From assembly GCF_032051575.1 (NCBI RefSeq), contig NZ_DAMBYD010000011.1, positions 62,001 to 126,000 on the forward strand: 64,000 bases of DNA. Direction: 5' to 3'. This stretch comes from Aminipila sp032051575 (lineage in GTDB: Bacteria > Bacillota > Clostridia > Peptostreptococcales > Anaerovoracaceae). The notes under the pieces are model-generated. The model had not been told where the DNA came from, searched no databases, and was given only the letters and a program-made list of their open reading frames with translations. Shown here in pieces: positions 53,401 to 60,953 of this stretch (positions are counted from its first letter, which is position 1; every line of letters starts with the position of its first letter). The translations under genes were made by a program, and so were the position numbers.

Positions 53401-53842
53401 TACCTAATGCTAAGATTTTATGAGACCAAAAATTAATAGCATCTTCCGTTGATTTATTATTAATATGACAATTTAACATTCCAATTAAAATAGAAAACAT
53501 TTCATTCCTTGAATAATTGCTAAAAGATGGAGAATTTATTAACTGATCATATTTATTGATAGCCAAGGTAAACTTTCCTTCATTTATTAAATCTTCAATT
53601 GGTAAAATTGTCTCTCTAAGCTGAATTGATGAATTGGGATTAATAACAGATTCATACGCTTCTCTTAATTGCTGATTGCCTTCAACTTTTAATTCAAAAT
53701 TATTGTTAACGGTTTTATGTATAGTATTTGCAATCTCATTATCTTTAATTATATTATCCCCACGCTCAGTTTCTTGGCTAACGAGTAGTTTTTTAGAAGG
53801 AAATAAGTCTTGTATCAGAGATAATAAATGGTTTTTTTTCAT
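50474..53842 (-). CDS. Large TPR-repeat protein with a PIN-like nuclease domain
   Basis: 1122 residues, ATG 53842 behind GGGAGG. Residues 70-740 are a long alpha-solenoid of TPR-like pairs (DNYELALIYLRQAIDAKPDYLNA). Residues about 778-905 look like a PIN ribonuclease: IIVDTTTLIILS (first Asp, D783), an acidic helix after IHLNEIKSG, HDDTQDCITLSRTLNIPFLNTE (later Asp near 860). The C-terminus is helical. PIN domains cut RNA, and solenoid plus nuclease is a common layout of sensor-effector defence proteins. It follows a small membrane protein gene by 16 nt under a clear promoter. The function is inferred only. Confidence 0.7.
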   Translation of the reverse strand: MKKNHLLSLIQDLFPSKKLLVSQETERGDNIIKDNEIANTIHKTVNNNFELKVEGNQQLREAYESVINPNSSIQLRETILPIEDLINEGKFTLAINKYDQLINSPSFSNYSRNEMFSILIGMLNCHINNKSTEDAINFWSHKILALGKDIEEIYRYYYLMGIKEYGKDNYELALIYLRQAIDAKPDYLNAVTGELLVSVTLGQISYEESVEKINELLKKPLGVKDFANVHANFGDIAFKSKDFKTAKGQYFKSNTYLRGLSKEIGIAICQYFISFEEFSEDGIIELDKIDFTKMAEAEVMFDKIYEARDKDTIETIINLSFSVYLSVLELMGKNKKIVELYNENIQFSNLLSDESINFIVEAQILNSIKDDTLFSKLDEYHQIKYEVFYFEKRKEYDKVVELLTPIFESKYKDEKVLKLTFLVALKELNQFENFMEYYQRFSAHEDEVMRINYIQFLMDRGETKEAIREAKELSKIARNGFVLYDLMFFFINNDLNEDLNEFFANVNSGRYRIIGIHKSSVFFQMMIHLLNQKEYEEFFKVYESTNLSFLEAKHRLILKINYNIFKNDFDELASAYYEFFQISNDYNDLMKAVQVQLQVSGYHKAEFYLSLVQPMELDNPEYYYMFHAMILKEKNQLDKAFEELDFVIENIELNLESSFHQFYTAFNMNNNRAEVAFKYMGEYYSKNPNPKWFKVIQHLDSDTGEEILAKLEEAVGGRRDLTLFNNYFSDGLIGISVYNKIVGQGIEDIINMSHYPFTKKSISRGDIQEIKSKVEFIRNEIIVDTTTLIILSSVNSIDLLNIFEQIIIPTSTMIHLNEIKSGIFSLNAKKVLEYLIKSPKIKMLPVDEAIRSKEKRDEVFHDDTQDCITLSRTLNIPFLNTEVFVSQQYKLNEIIDINTLFFFFKENNPELRRQVALTIAQMRDLGFGFLSFDSEDMFILYKERGIDGINPFLEMCKNADYKTFSSAYTLFLKSVLDSCPINEFEVCSIKVIKFMDKYIGKTRYYSSSIIRQYPSLTELFDELVKKPSASKIMTMKAMMESFSVSTDSGQAVRTYEFNKIFEIASSFMIFVFQYISIAIDSADMKAKCVELLKNNVSYNSECDIDYILNYMNLMIEENKRKT

Positions 53843-53858
53843 TCATTTTCCTCCCAAA

Positions 53859-54047
53859 TTACTTAGACTTTTTATAGTCAGATTTGTTTACATTAACTTC
53901 GTTACCAATAGTGTTATTATTCATTGTATTGTTTCCTGTTTTAGTCTTTTGATTAATATTTAGTGTACTTTTTTTTGTAGCAACGAAAAATGCACTAATA
54001 CCAATTATTACAGTTACCAAAATGCCTAAAAAAGCTTCATTACTCAT
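53859..54047 (-). CDS. Small single-span membrane protein
   Basis: 62 residues, ATG 54047 behind GGAGG. One membrane span at residues about 6-23 (LGILVTVIIGISAFFVA) is followed by an Asn/Thr-rich tail (NNTMNNNTIGNEVNVNK). It is in operon with the TPR-PIN gene (16 nt), whose N-terminus also has an Asn-rich stretch. It could anchor or restrain the nuclease at the membrane. No known family. Confidence 0.65.
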   Translation of the reverse strand: MSNEAFLGILVTVIIGISAFFVATKKSTLNINQKTKTGNNTMNNNTIGNEVNVNKSDYKKSK

Positions 54048-54074
54048 TTTCGTTATCCTCCAAACTTTACATAA

Positions 54075-54103
54075 ATATTATCAATTGAATAGTTTCAATA
54101 CAA
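54075..54103 (-). promoter_or_regulatory. Sigma-A promoter of the TPR-PIN operon
   Basis: The minus strand reads TTGTAT, 17 nt, TAATAT, about 28 nt before the first start codon. A long-loop inverted repeat (ACGAAAAAAG/CTTTTTTCGT, about 54103-54137) lies directly upstream. Confidence 0.7.
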
Positions 54104-54257
54104 CGAAAAAAGATTTAAATATAAACACTTTTTTCGTACATTCCACAGCTGGCCTTACGCCGACTAGCAGCCCTTCTGCAACATCTTTAAATATTATACC
54201 ATATTCTTACGTTTTTGTTAATTAAAAGACGCCCTATTAAGAGCGCCCCTCCTATAA

Positions 54258-56297
54258 TTATTCAACTAGATAACTTTCTGTTTTAACTTTTTCTTGTTTC
54301 CAATTCCCATCAAAATCAATAGGTTTGCCCACCTGATCTGGTGTTATAACTACTTTATAAGGACCTACTTCGCCCTCTTTTTCAATATCTGCTCCGCCAT
54401 CGTATTGCAAAAAGTCACAATACTTGTATTTATTGGGGTTAGAGCTTATTTTGTGTTTATGATGTTCCATATGCTGCCATTCAAAATACCACCACTTTGA
54501 TCCATAAACTTGATAAGTTCCCTCCTTATCAAAAGTTATTGTAAATTTAGACGAATCATTACTCAACACTGGTAGGTTATCATAATTTTTATATGTTTTT
54601 AAAAAAGGTTTGTTATTGTCATCATACCCGGATAGCTGGACTGATATTCGCCAATATTGGAAAATACCATCTTTTTCGTGTGCTAGTTCTAGTGCTTTTA
54701 ATCCCGCATCATTATAAACATGAGGACTCTTTCCAGAACCTGCACAAGGCCCATTTTGTCCTCTCTGTGGTAATGCACATTTTACCTTAGTACTTTTACT
54801 ATCAGGTATTGTAATGTCCTCAAAAGGTATAAGATCTTCTGTATTAGTTGGGAAAATTTCTGCTGGTTTAGTAGGCTCTTCGACAATTATTTCCCCTGGA
54901 GCAACAACTTTAACAGTTTTATTTACCTTGTTACTAATTGCCCCTGTGTTATCCATTACATATAGCTCAACATTATGAGTTCCCAAAATAGAGGTGTTTA
55001 TAGAAACAGTAGTACCAGAACCCTCTATCACCTTTTTAACAGATTTTCCATTAGAATCCGTTACGGTCCAGAACTCTTTTACTATTTTACTAGGAGCAGG
55101 GACGATACTTATACTTTTTGCACTGCATTTATCTCCTTGCGTAACCCGGGACTTAACTTGAATAGCAGCTTGTAAGCCGCTTACTACTTGGATATGCTTA
55201 TACGTAGATGGATATGCTTTACCAGTAGCCTTATCAGTTGCTATGACAGATAAAATATATTCCCCTGGAGCGCTAGATGAAAAAGTAGTTGTTCCTGGAG
55301 CTGTTATCGCGTTAAACGCTGCCGCATTTGGGAATCCAGCAATTGTATTACTTGTTCCATACGGGATATAGCTTTTAGTCCATTTATAGCTTAATATTTT
55401 TCCTTTTGGATCTACCCTGAAGCTAACGTTACCTTTTTGGTTTATAGCAAGTGGCGTATCAACGTTTAACGTAATCACTGGACCATTTTCTGTTACCGCA
55501 AACGTCTTATACACTGTAGCCGTTTGCCCATTTGAATCCGTTACTGTGTATTTTACTTGATAGCAATTTGACGGAGTCGCAGGAGTTATAGCGAGTTTGT
55601 TACCTGTTTGTTTCTGTTTACAAGAACTTGAATTTGTGATTTGCAGCTTTTGAGTCTTTATTGTTGCCCCGGGAGCTAATTTAGCTATCCCAGTTATCGT
55701 ATAACTCTTGCCTACCACCATTCCTGCTGGTACAACGATACTAAGACTTGGAGCTACGAGAGCAGGCTTACCGACCGTAAAAGACTTTTGTGCAGAATGT
55801 TTTATCGTTGTATTAGTAGAACAGGCCGCCTTTCCTTTTTCACTTGGATGATCTATTCGATATGTTATGCTTCCCGTTACACGTATAGTATAATTGCCTG
55901 GAGTTATGCTGGAAAATTTAAAAGTTTTCCCAGATCCTTTTGAAACTTCTTTACCGTCACAGAAAACTTGAGTATAAAATGATCCTCCAACTTTTTTAAA
56001 TGGTGTTTTTTCTTTATGAACGCCAAAATTCAAATAGCTGTTGTACGTCCCTGACGATTTATAATCAGACGCGGAACTTACTACTGTAGAAGCTGTTCCT
56101 TGCCTTTTATAGCTAAAAGATACGCTTTTAAACGCTTCGTTTAGCGCATCACTTGCTCCATGTGCTACTTCATCATTTCTTTCAGATATTTTGTTTGAAC
56201 TGGTACCTGTTCTTCCCATAGCAAAAGCTTGGCAGGGCATCAATAGCAAAATTAAAACTATAGCTAATATTTTATAAAATTCATTTTTGAAATTCAT
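54258..56297 (-). CDS. Secreted multi-domain Ig/PKD-like protein
   Basis: About 679 residues from ATG 56297, with AGGAGG 8 nt before it. A signal peptide ends near residue 27 (CQAFAMG). Then at least three beta-sandwich repeats follow: about 180-270 (PALVAPSLSIVVPAGMVVGKSYTITG), 270-370 (PVITLNVDTPLAINQKG; PGEYILSVIATDKATGK) and 375-470, which look like PKD/Ig-type modules. The C-terminal third has paired Cys (CALPQRGQNGPCAGSG) and FEWQHMEHHKH. No anchor motif seen. Probably an element-encoded surface or secreted protein. Confidence 0.7.
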   Translation of the reverse strand: MNFKNEFYKILAIVLILLLMPCQAFAMGRTGTSSNKISERNDEVAHGASDALNEAFKSVSFSYKRQGTASTVVSSASDYKSSGTYNSYLNFGVHKEKTPFKKVGGSFYTQVFCDGKEVSKGSGKTFKFSSITPGNYTIRVTGSITYRIDHPSEKGKAACSTNTTIKHSAQKSFTVGKPALVAPSLSIVVPAGMVVGKSYTITGIAKLAPGATIKTQKLQITNSSSCKQKQTGNKLAITPATPSNCYQVKYTVTDSNGQTATVYKTFAVTENGPVITLNVDTPLAINQKGNVSFRVDPKGKILSYKWTKSYIPYGTSNTIAGFPNAAAFNAITAPGTTTFSSSAPGEYILSVIATDKATGKAYPSTYKHIQVVSGLQAAIQVKSRVTQGDKCSAKSISIVPAPSKIVKEFWTVTDSNGKSVKKVIEGSGTTVSINTSILGTHNVELYVMDNTGAISNKVNKTVKVVAPGEIIVEEPTKPAEIFPTNTEDLIPFEDITIPDSKSTKVKCALPQRGQNGPCAGSGKSPHVYNDAGLKALELAHEKDGIFQYWRISVQLSGYDDNNKPFLKTYKNYDNLPVLSNDSSKFTITFDKEGTYQVYGSKWWYFEWQHMEHHKHKISSNPNKYKYCDFLQYDGGADIEKEGEVGPYKVVITPDQVGKPIDFDGNWKQEKVKTESYLVE

Positions 56298-56634
56298 CTT
56301 CATTTCCTCCTATCTATATTTCCAAATATGTTAAATATTCACTTATATATACTACATTAATGCTACCATTTTCAATATTAAAAGTCTAATTTTACTGTTT
56401 CTTTGGACTAAAAGCTGTAGGGTATAAAGCTTAAATAAAATAAAAAATGTTTCAGCGCCAGGATTCGACATATAATGACTTACTCTTCTGGTAAAATGTG
56501 TATGCGCGTAAAAAAAAATTGTAATTGCAATTCACTGTACAATTATCAAGAAGAAATGAAGTAACTGAAAAACTACGAAAAACGTTAAAATAAAATAGGC
56601 GTTGATGTTCGGCAAAAAGGAGGATAAATGCGGT
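56298..56634. other. Intergenic region of about 340 nt between divergent genes
   Basis: Very AT-rich. It should hold the promoters for the secreted protein on the left and the small membrane protein on the right, but I cannot single out convincing ones. No repeat or hairpin of note. Confidence 0.4.
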
Positions 56635-56826
56635 ATGAATGATAAAAATCCTAATAAAGGATTAAATAAAATAACAAAATTACTAATAATAGCTGTTATC
56701 TCTGTTGTTATTTTAGCTGTTATTAGCTTAGGATTTACGATATTGACAATGAAAGGCTTTGGAGAACAAAATAGTAAGACAACCACAACAATTTCAAAGT
56801 CGATTATTGAACGGTCACTTTTTTAA
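56635..56826 (+). CDS. Small single-span membrane protein
   Basis: 63 residues from ATG 56635 (MNDKNPNKGLNKITKL); an in-frame ATG at 56602 is the alternative, but AAAGGAGG lies between the two. One membrane span at residues about 15-38 (LLIIAVISVVILAVISLGF) with a Lys-rich cytoplasmic side and a Thr/Ser-rich outer tail. An overlapping 4-codon frame (ATG 56628) sits closest to the ribosome site. No family. It is followed 57 nt later by a secreted protein gene on the same strand. Confidence 0.55.
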   Translation: MNDKNPNKGLNKITKLLIIAVISVVILAVISLGFTILTMKGFGEQNSKTTTTISKSIIERSLF

Positions 56827-56883
56827 AAGGGTTTATAGAATCATTTTGAAAAAGTAGAACTATTTTCAAAAGGAGTTAAGGAA

Positions 56884-57645
56884 ATGAACATAAAAAAAAT
56901 AATAAGTTTTTTAACAATTTTAGCAATTGTTTTTGCTTCCAGCACGGTTTGTTTTGCTGGAAATTCGATTAATGAAACTCAAAATATAACACCAACTAGT
57001 TATATAAAATATATGCAGGACAAATTAAGTTCCGCAAAACATTCAAAAGATGCAGCAGCTATTGCTATTGCAGAATCAAATATTAGTAAGTTTAAATCCC
57101 TGTCTAAAGAAGAACAACAAAAATTCATTAATTATATATCAGACCCAACATTAATGAAAAAAGCGATAAATAATTTAAGCGATTTAAGTACAACTGCAAA
57201 TGAAAGCACTTCACTGAAAAATGGTGATATTTGTATAACTTCAGAATGTTTAGATTCTTCAAGTTTAAAGTCAAGTTTAAAGGCTAGTAACGGCGCTGAA
57301 AAAACATACACAATTTCATATCAACCAAAAATGGAAGTTCTGGGTATTACGATATTTGAAACAATCAATACTCTTAAATACAAAGGGACTAGTAAAAAAG
57401 TTACATCCATCACTAGTTTTAAATCATATGTCGCAGTAAATTATAATCCATTTGCAGCAGCAGACTTCAAGAATAAATCAACAGAAATTTCAGATAATGC
57501 TGCCGTTGCATCAATAGACGTCGTATTCTCTTGGTCATATAAAATAGGAGAGATTGTAACGGGCTCTTGTAGATCTCATGTTATAGGGTTCCCTGGTGGT
57601 GAAAGCCAGACTTGGACGGAACAATTGAGTGGTTTTGGAATGTAA
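56884..57645 (+). CDS. Hypothetical secreted protein
   Basis: 253 residues, ATG 56884 behind AAAGGAG. The signal peptide is clear (MNIKKIISFLTILAIVFA, cleavage near FAGNS). Residues 30-90 are helical (SYIKYMQDKLSSAKHSKDAAAIAI), residues 130-253 beta-rich, ending TWTEQLSGFGM, with Cys at CITSEC and GSC. No family recognised. With the small membrane protein upstream it forms a short plus-strand unit. Confidence 0.65.
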   Translation: MNIKKIISFLTILAIVFASSTVCFAGNSINETQNITPTSYIKYMQDKLSSAKHSKDAAAIAIAESNISKFKSLSKEEQQKFINYISDPTLMKKAINNLSDLSTTANESTSLKNGDICITSECLDSSSLKSSLKASNGAEKTYTISYQPKMEVLGITIFETINTLKYKGTSKKVTSITSFKSYVAVNYNPFAAADFKNKSTEISDNAAVASIDVVFSWSYKIGEIVTGSCRSHVIGFPGGESQTWTEQLSGFGM

Positions 57646-57717
57646 TGTTTGTTTAACATTTCAATAATTTTTTATTCTCCAACTAAAAATACTCGTTTTC
57701 TTCTTGAATATGTTTTA

Positions 57718-57753
57718 ATACTGCAATGTCTTTTTATTCAGACATTGCAGTAT
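57718..57753. repeat. 13-bp perfect inverted repeat after the secreted protein gene
   Basis: Arms 57718-57730 and 57741-57753 (ATACTGCAATGTC and its complement) around a 10-nt loop. It is about 70 nt after the stop and lacks a strong T tract, so it is a possible but not certain terminator. Confidence 0.55.
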
Positions 57754-57901
57754 AAAATAAGCTAATTTCCACTTATCTTACTTTTTATTAAATAAAGCAT
57801 TGTACATAAAATTCGCTTCTTTCCAAATACCTATAAATTAAGAATTATTTAAAAATATAATCCTTAAATGTTAAGCAAACTTTTATATAATACACTTCTC
57901 T

Positions 57902-57921
57902 AAGGCTTTTAGCCTTTTTTA
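57902..57921 (+). terminator. Short intrinsic terminator-like hairpin
   Basis: AAGGCT, TTT, AGCCTT followed by TTTTAA on the plus strand. It overlaps the region just after the lipoprotein stop on the other strand. Confidence 0.45.
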
Positions 57922-58524
57922 ATGTGCATCCACAGCGCTTATTTTATAAATCCCACCAACTGGCAATAATTCGAAAGTTGTGTAACAATGCACAATATCT
58001 CCAATTTTCTTAAATCCATTATTTTTTATTGAATCTTCATTATTACAATGTGTTAATGTTTGATCATATTCTACTGTAGCTAAAGCGTGTCCATTAGGTA
58101 GCATTACTACCCTAGGGACTGTAAAATTTGTTGAAGTATATGCCATTTCGTCTGCAATATGAGTATTCTTCGTGTAGTTTATGTCATCATTTTCATTAAC
58201 TAAAGCTTCAACCAAACCTTCTGAATATAAGCCATACTCTTCATCGCCCGTAATAGTTTCCCAGCTTCTGTTTCCTGTTAAATCTGCCCACTGTGTAACA
58301 ACATCAGAGACCGCCACTACTCTAGGATCGTTTTTGTGGATTTGTGTAACTTTACCATCTTTATCAGATTCTCCGTATCCCTGGTAGCTGTCTACAAGAG
58401 GACCATTAATCTTAAACGTTTGTCCGTCTGCTGTAGTTACAACTTCCATATCTTTATTGCCGCAGCCTATAAAACTAAATGCTAAAACTAATGCCATCAA
58501 TAGCACTAAAAAATTCTTTCTCAT
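57919..58524 (-). CDS. Hypothetical lipoprotein
   Basis: 201 residues, ATG 58524 behind AAGGAGGT. The lipoprotein signal is clear: hydrophobic ALVLAFSFIGC with the lipobox Cys at about residue 21. The mature part is polar and mixed alpha/beta (ADGQTFKINGPLVDSYQGYG; HIADEMAYTSTNFTVPRVVMLPNG). No family recognised. It starts 4 nt after the RHH gene and is the last gene of that operon. Confidence 0.7.
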   Translation of the reverse strand: MRKNFLVLLMALVLAFSFIGCGNKDMEVVTTADGQTFKINGPLVDSYQGYGESDKDGKVTQIHKNDPRVVAVSDVVTQWADLTGNRSWETITGDEEYGLYSEGLVEALVNENDDINYTKNTHIADEMAYTSTNFTVPRVVMLPNGHALATVEYDQTLTHCNNEDSIKNNGFKKIGDIVHCYTTFELLPVGGIYKISAVDAH

Positions 58525-58528
58525 TTTT

Positions 58529-58684
58529 TTACCTCCTTCTTGCGAAGTATTGAGTTATCCAATACTCAATTTGCTGCGATTGCGATCTTTTCTCCGCTTC
58601 ACATATCTCTTCCAACTGCGATTTATTTTCGGTGCTTATCCTGATATGGATGTCCGCGTCTTTTTTGACTTTATCTTTTGCCAT
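58529..58684 (-). CDS. Ribbon-helix-helix-like small DNA-binding protein
   Basis: 51 residues from ATG 58684 (MAKDKVKKDADIHIRI), behind GGGAGG. A Lys-rich start, a DIHIRIS beta strand and two helices (NKSQLEEICEAEKRSQSQQIEYWITQYFA) fit the Arc/CopG fold. It lies between the acidic-tail gene and the lipoprotein gene on one strand and could bind the palindromic sites in the divergent control region at 59238-59423. The longer open frame through the acidic repeat is a shadow. Confidence 0.7.
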   Translation of the reverse strand: MAKDKVKKDADIHIRISTENKSQLEEICEAEKRSQSQQIEYWITQYFARRR

Positions 58685-58736
58685 TTGGCTACCTCCCAAA
58701 TATATCGGTGAGGGACCCGCCCCATTACAGGGAGGC

Positions 58737-59111
58737 TTACTCCTCATCCTCATCCTCGTCCTCGTCCTCGTCTTCATCTTCATCTTCATCTTCATCATAG
58801 TCACGGAAATACTCACACAGATCACACTCTTCCGTTTTTTCAAGATACCAATGATATTCCGTGTTAAATGTCCAGCTGTCGTCTGTAAGTACCCAATATG
58901 CATTCAGGAAGTAGTAAACTATGTTGGTACCTTCTGCTTTTTCTTCGCGGAAGTGTGCCCAGAAATCCACCTTATATCTTCCGCCCTGATTTGTTTTCAA
59001 GCCGTTCTTTTTAAGGAAATCATGTATCTCGTCTTCAAGAGTGGTTTGCTCGTTTCCTTCAAACGCGATCTTTTTCATTTTTTCAATATTCTTTTTCATG
59101 GTTCTTACCAT
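58737..59111 (-). CDS. Hypothetical protein with an acidic Asp-Glu repeat tail
   Basis: 120-124 residues; ATG 59099 is preferred over ATG 59111, which directly touches the ribosome site GAGAGG. The body is mixed alpha/beta (FEGNEQTTLEDEIHDFLKK; YKVDFWAHFREE; YYFLNAYWVLTDDSW) with CDLCEYF near the end. The last 20 residues are alternating Asp and Glu, coded by GATGAA, GACGAG and GATGAG units (58738-58797). Such tails mimic DNA or occupy nucleic-acid-binding surfaces. First gene of the minus-strand unit driven from 59262-59290. Confidence 0.65.
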   Translation of the reverse strand: MVRTMKKNIEKMKKIAFEGNEQTTLEDEIHDFLKKNGLKTNQGGRYKVDFWAHFREEKAEGTNIVYYFLNAYWVLTDDSWTFNTEYHWYLEKTEECDLCEYFRDYDEDEDEDEDEDEDEDEDEE

Positions 59112-59237
59112 CCTCTCAATACCCTTCGCGGGCCAAAAAACTAAAATAGGAGCTTTTTACATAATCACAACCACCGCACGCCCCTTTGGGCTGCGTGGTC
59201 AAAATTATAAAAAAACTCCTTCTTCTTTGAAAAAAGC

Positions 59238-59256
59238 ATAAGCATCAAATGCTTAT
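59238..59256. promoter_or_regulatory. Palindrome just downstream of the leftward promoter
   Basis: ATAAGCAT, CAA, ATGCTTAT: a perfect 8-bp inverted repeat immediately past the -10 at 59262-59267. Position and symmetry fit an operator. Confidence 0.5.
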
Positions 59257-59261
59257 AATAT

Positions 59262-59290
59262 ATTATACCACATATTGGATACCTATGCAA
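59262..59290 (-). promoter_or_regulatory. Sigma-A promoter of the acidic-tail/RHH/lipoprotein operon
   Basis: The minus strand reads TTGCAT, 17 nt, TATAAT, with an extended TGG before the -10. Confidence 0.8.
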
Positions 59291-59354
59291 GTTTTACTAT
59301 ATACTTTTTTAAAAAAATTGTTGAAATTTAAACGTTTGTAATTTTACTTTTCGT

Positions 59355-59410
59355 AACAACGAGTTATAACGAATTACAACTCGTTGTTATGATTTGTAAC
59401 GAGTTGTAAA
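59355..59410. promoter_or_regulatory. Operator-like cluster of AACGAGTT sites
   Basis: AACAACGAGTT (59355-59365) and AACTCGTTGTT (59378-59388) form a perfect 11-bp inverted repeat. A third copy, TAACGAGTTGTAA (59397-59409), overlaps the -35 of the rightward promoter. A repressor bound here would block that promoter. Confidence 0.75.
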
Positions 59411-59422
59411 AAGGTGTATACT
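59394..59422 (+). promoter_or_regulatory. Sigma-A promoter of the 59460-59717 gene
   Basis: TTGTAA, 17 nt, TATACT, embedded in the operator-like cluster. Confidence 0.65.
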
Positions 59423-59459
59423 ATATATACTTTTAATAGTAAAAAAGGGGGATTAGAAA

Positions 59460-59717
59460 ATGAAAACAGAAGAAGATTTATGGGAGATTGTGCAGAAAAA
59501 ATTAGACCAAAAATATCCTCCTGCGGAACAGGAGGAGGAACAGGCGGGCACCGACGAATCTGACGCTATAATGGATATGCGGATTAAAGAGGGTATAAAG
59601 TTATTGTTAGAAGAGAAGCGCAAGGCGGGAATGCCGGTGGCAGGGTACGATATGGCTACCAAAAAAGCGTATGTAGAATATGCTGATGGACGAAAAGAAT
59701 ATGTAACGAATATTTAG
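59460..59717 (+). CDS. Small acidic hypothetical protein
   Basis: 85 residues, ATG 59460 behind AAGGGGGA. Charged and helical (MKTEEDLWEIVQKKLDQKYP), with a Glu/Gln-rich loop and a C-terminal beta hairpin (AGYDMATKKAYVEYADGRKEYV). No cysteines or membrane span. Proteins like this are common next to integrase and replication modules of mobile elements but have no assigned role. It has its own strong, probably repressed promoter and a terminator. Confidence 0.65.
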   Translation: MKTEEDLWEIVQKKLDQKYPPAEQEEEQAGTDESDAIMDMRIKEGIKLLLEEKRKAGMPVAGYDMATKKAYVEYADGRKEYVTNI

Positions 59718-59736
59718 AGGGCTTACAGGCCCTCTA
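59715..59736 (+). terminator. Bidirectional terminator between the small gene and the integrase
   Basis: TAGAGGGC, 6-nt loop, GCCCTCTA; the plus strand continues ATTTTA. It sits between two convergent genes. Confidence 0.75.
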
Positions 59737-59750
59737 ATTTTACATTCTAG

Positions 59751-60710
59751 CTATTTTATGCGCTCTACATACTCTGCTATCGTCCTTTGGTATCCGTGTC
59801 CTAAAAGCTGCGAAGTCTCTCCAAGAGCTTGTTTTTCAGCCTTTTCGAAGGGAATACCCTCATCCAAGTAACTCTGTAATTTTTGCTCATATTGCTCTTG
59901 CGCCCACATTTTGCGTACAGAATGGCAGCTGGTTTTGTGGGCTGCGTACTCGGGATGTCCCGTTTTTATCAAATTTTCGGACAGCAAATTTGATACGCTG
60001 CCGAGCCGCAAGTCCACCACTTTAGCCATTGGATTTTCAACCTTTACGCCGATTTCTTTGGATTTTTCGATTATTTTTATATATTGTTCTTCTGACAGCG
60101 GTATATCTCTGCTTCTTCCACCCTTGCTATCCACAATATGTATTACCCCATGCTCTATATCAAAATCCCTAATCTGTAATTTTATAATTTCGGATTCGCG
60201 AAGGCCAAATTCCCTCCCCAATTCTACTCCCAATTTTCCCCTCGTGCCGTCTTTCATGTTGTCGTGGGCATCACGCCAATGTTCGTCTTGCATTCGCAGC
60301 GAGCGCAATTTCTCGCCATCTTGTGGGAGTTCGTTCTTTTTAACCTGCCAGTCTGTATTTATTCCAAAATTTATATTAATCAGATGGGAAATTTTATCCA
60401 ATGATTGGCTGTATGTGTTTACTGTGTTGCTATTGCAATTTCCATCGTTAAATCTATGTTTGGACTCTAGATACTCTTTTACTATAGGTTGGTCTATCTG
60501 CCTTACGTATTTAATATCTTGGTAATTTTCTTTTATAAAATCTGCAAAATCGTGGGCAGTATCTAATAATCTAGTTTTTTCGTTATAGCTGTATACACTG
60601 TCTTTCAAATCCTGAGTTTTGTCAAACTTTATAGCGCGTTTTGATATTCCCCCATCATCACCGAAAGATTTATCAATACTACTTGACATTTGATAAAATA
60701 TATTTGCCAT
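59751..60710 (-). CDS. Tyrosine recombinase (phage-type integrase)
   Basis: 319 residues, ATG 60710 behind AAAGGAAA. The N-terminal part (about 30-150) is the SAM-like core-binding domain (LLDTAHDFADFIKEN). Catalytic set: Arg in EFGLRESEI, Lys in DSKGGRSRDIPL, His-x-x-Arg in CHSVRKMWA, His in LLGHGYQRT and the nucleophile Tyr in IAEYVERI. All are present, so it should be active. It lies next to the hairpin array at 60736-61174 but 16 kb from the tRNA-fMet remnant, so it may act at another site. Confidence 0.88.
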   Translation of the reverse strand: MANIFYQMSSSIDKSFGDDGGISKRAIKFDKTQDLKDSVYSYNEKTRLLDTAHDFADFIKENYQDIKYVRQIDQPIVKEYLESKHRFNDGNCNSNTVNTYSQSLDKISHLININFGINTDWQVKKNELPQDGEKLRSLRMQDEHWRDAHDNMKDGTRGKLGVELGREFGLRESEIIKLQIRDFDIEHGVIHIVDSKGGRSRDIPLSEEQYIKIIEKSKEIGVKVENPMAKVVDLRLGSVSNLLSENLIKTGHPEYAAHKTSCHSVRKMWAQEQYEQKLQSYLDEGIPFEKAEKQALGETSQLLGHGYQRTIAEYVERIK

Positions 60711-60887
60711 TTTGATTATTTCCTTTCTCGGATTTCGCCGCCTGATGCGGCGTTTTTTAGCGTGCGTTGCCTGAGTGCAACGCCATATGTATTTTGGGTG
60801 GCGCTTGAGGCGCCACAGGAGCCGGCGAGTTTACAGCGGCTCGCCGAAGTTCGGGTCGAAAGAGTGACCCAAGGATAAGCTTGACTA

Positions 60888-60953
60888 CCGCATTAAGTCC
60901 GAAAGGGTTTCGTTTTTGGGTACAAAAACGAAACCCTTTCGGACTTAATGCGG
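60888..60953. repeat. Perfect 31-bp inverted repeat with a 4-nt loop
   Basis: Arms 60888-60918 and 60923-60953 are perfectly complementary around GGTA. The arm begins CCGCATTAAGTCC and ends GTTTTTG. This is far longer than intrinsic terminators and has no T tract. Confidence 0.95.

Noticed and set aside
58684..58903. Longer N-terminus of the RHH gene through the acidic-repeat region
   Set aside because: It reads the Asp-Glu repeat in another frame as Met-Lys/Arg-Thr repeats. A good GGGAGG site selects ATG 58684.
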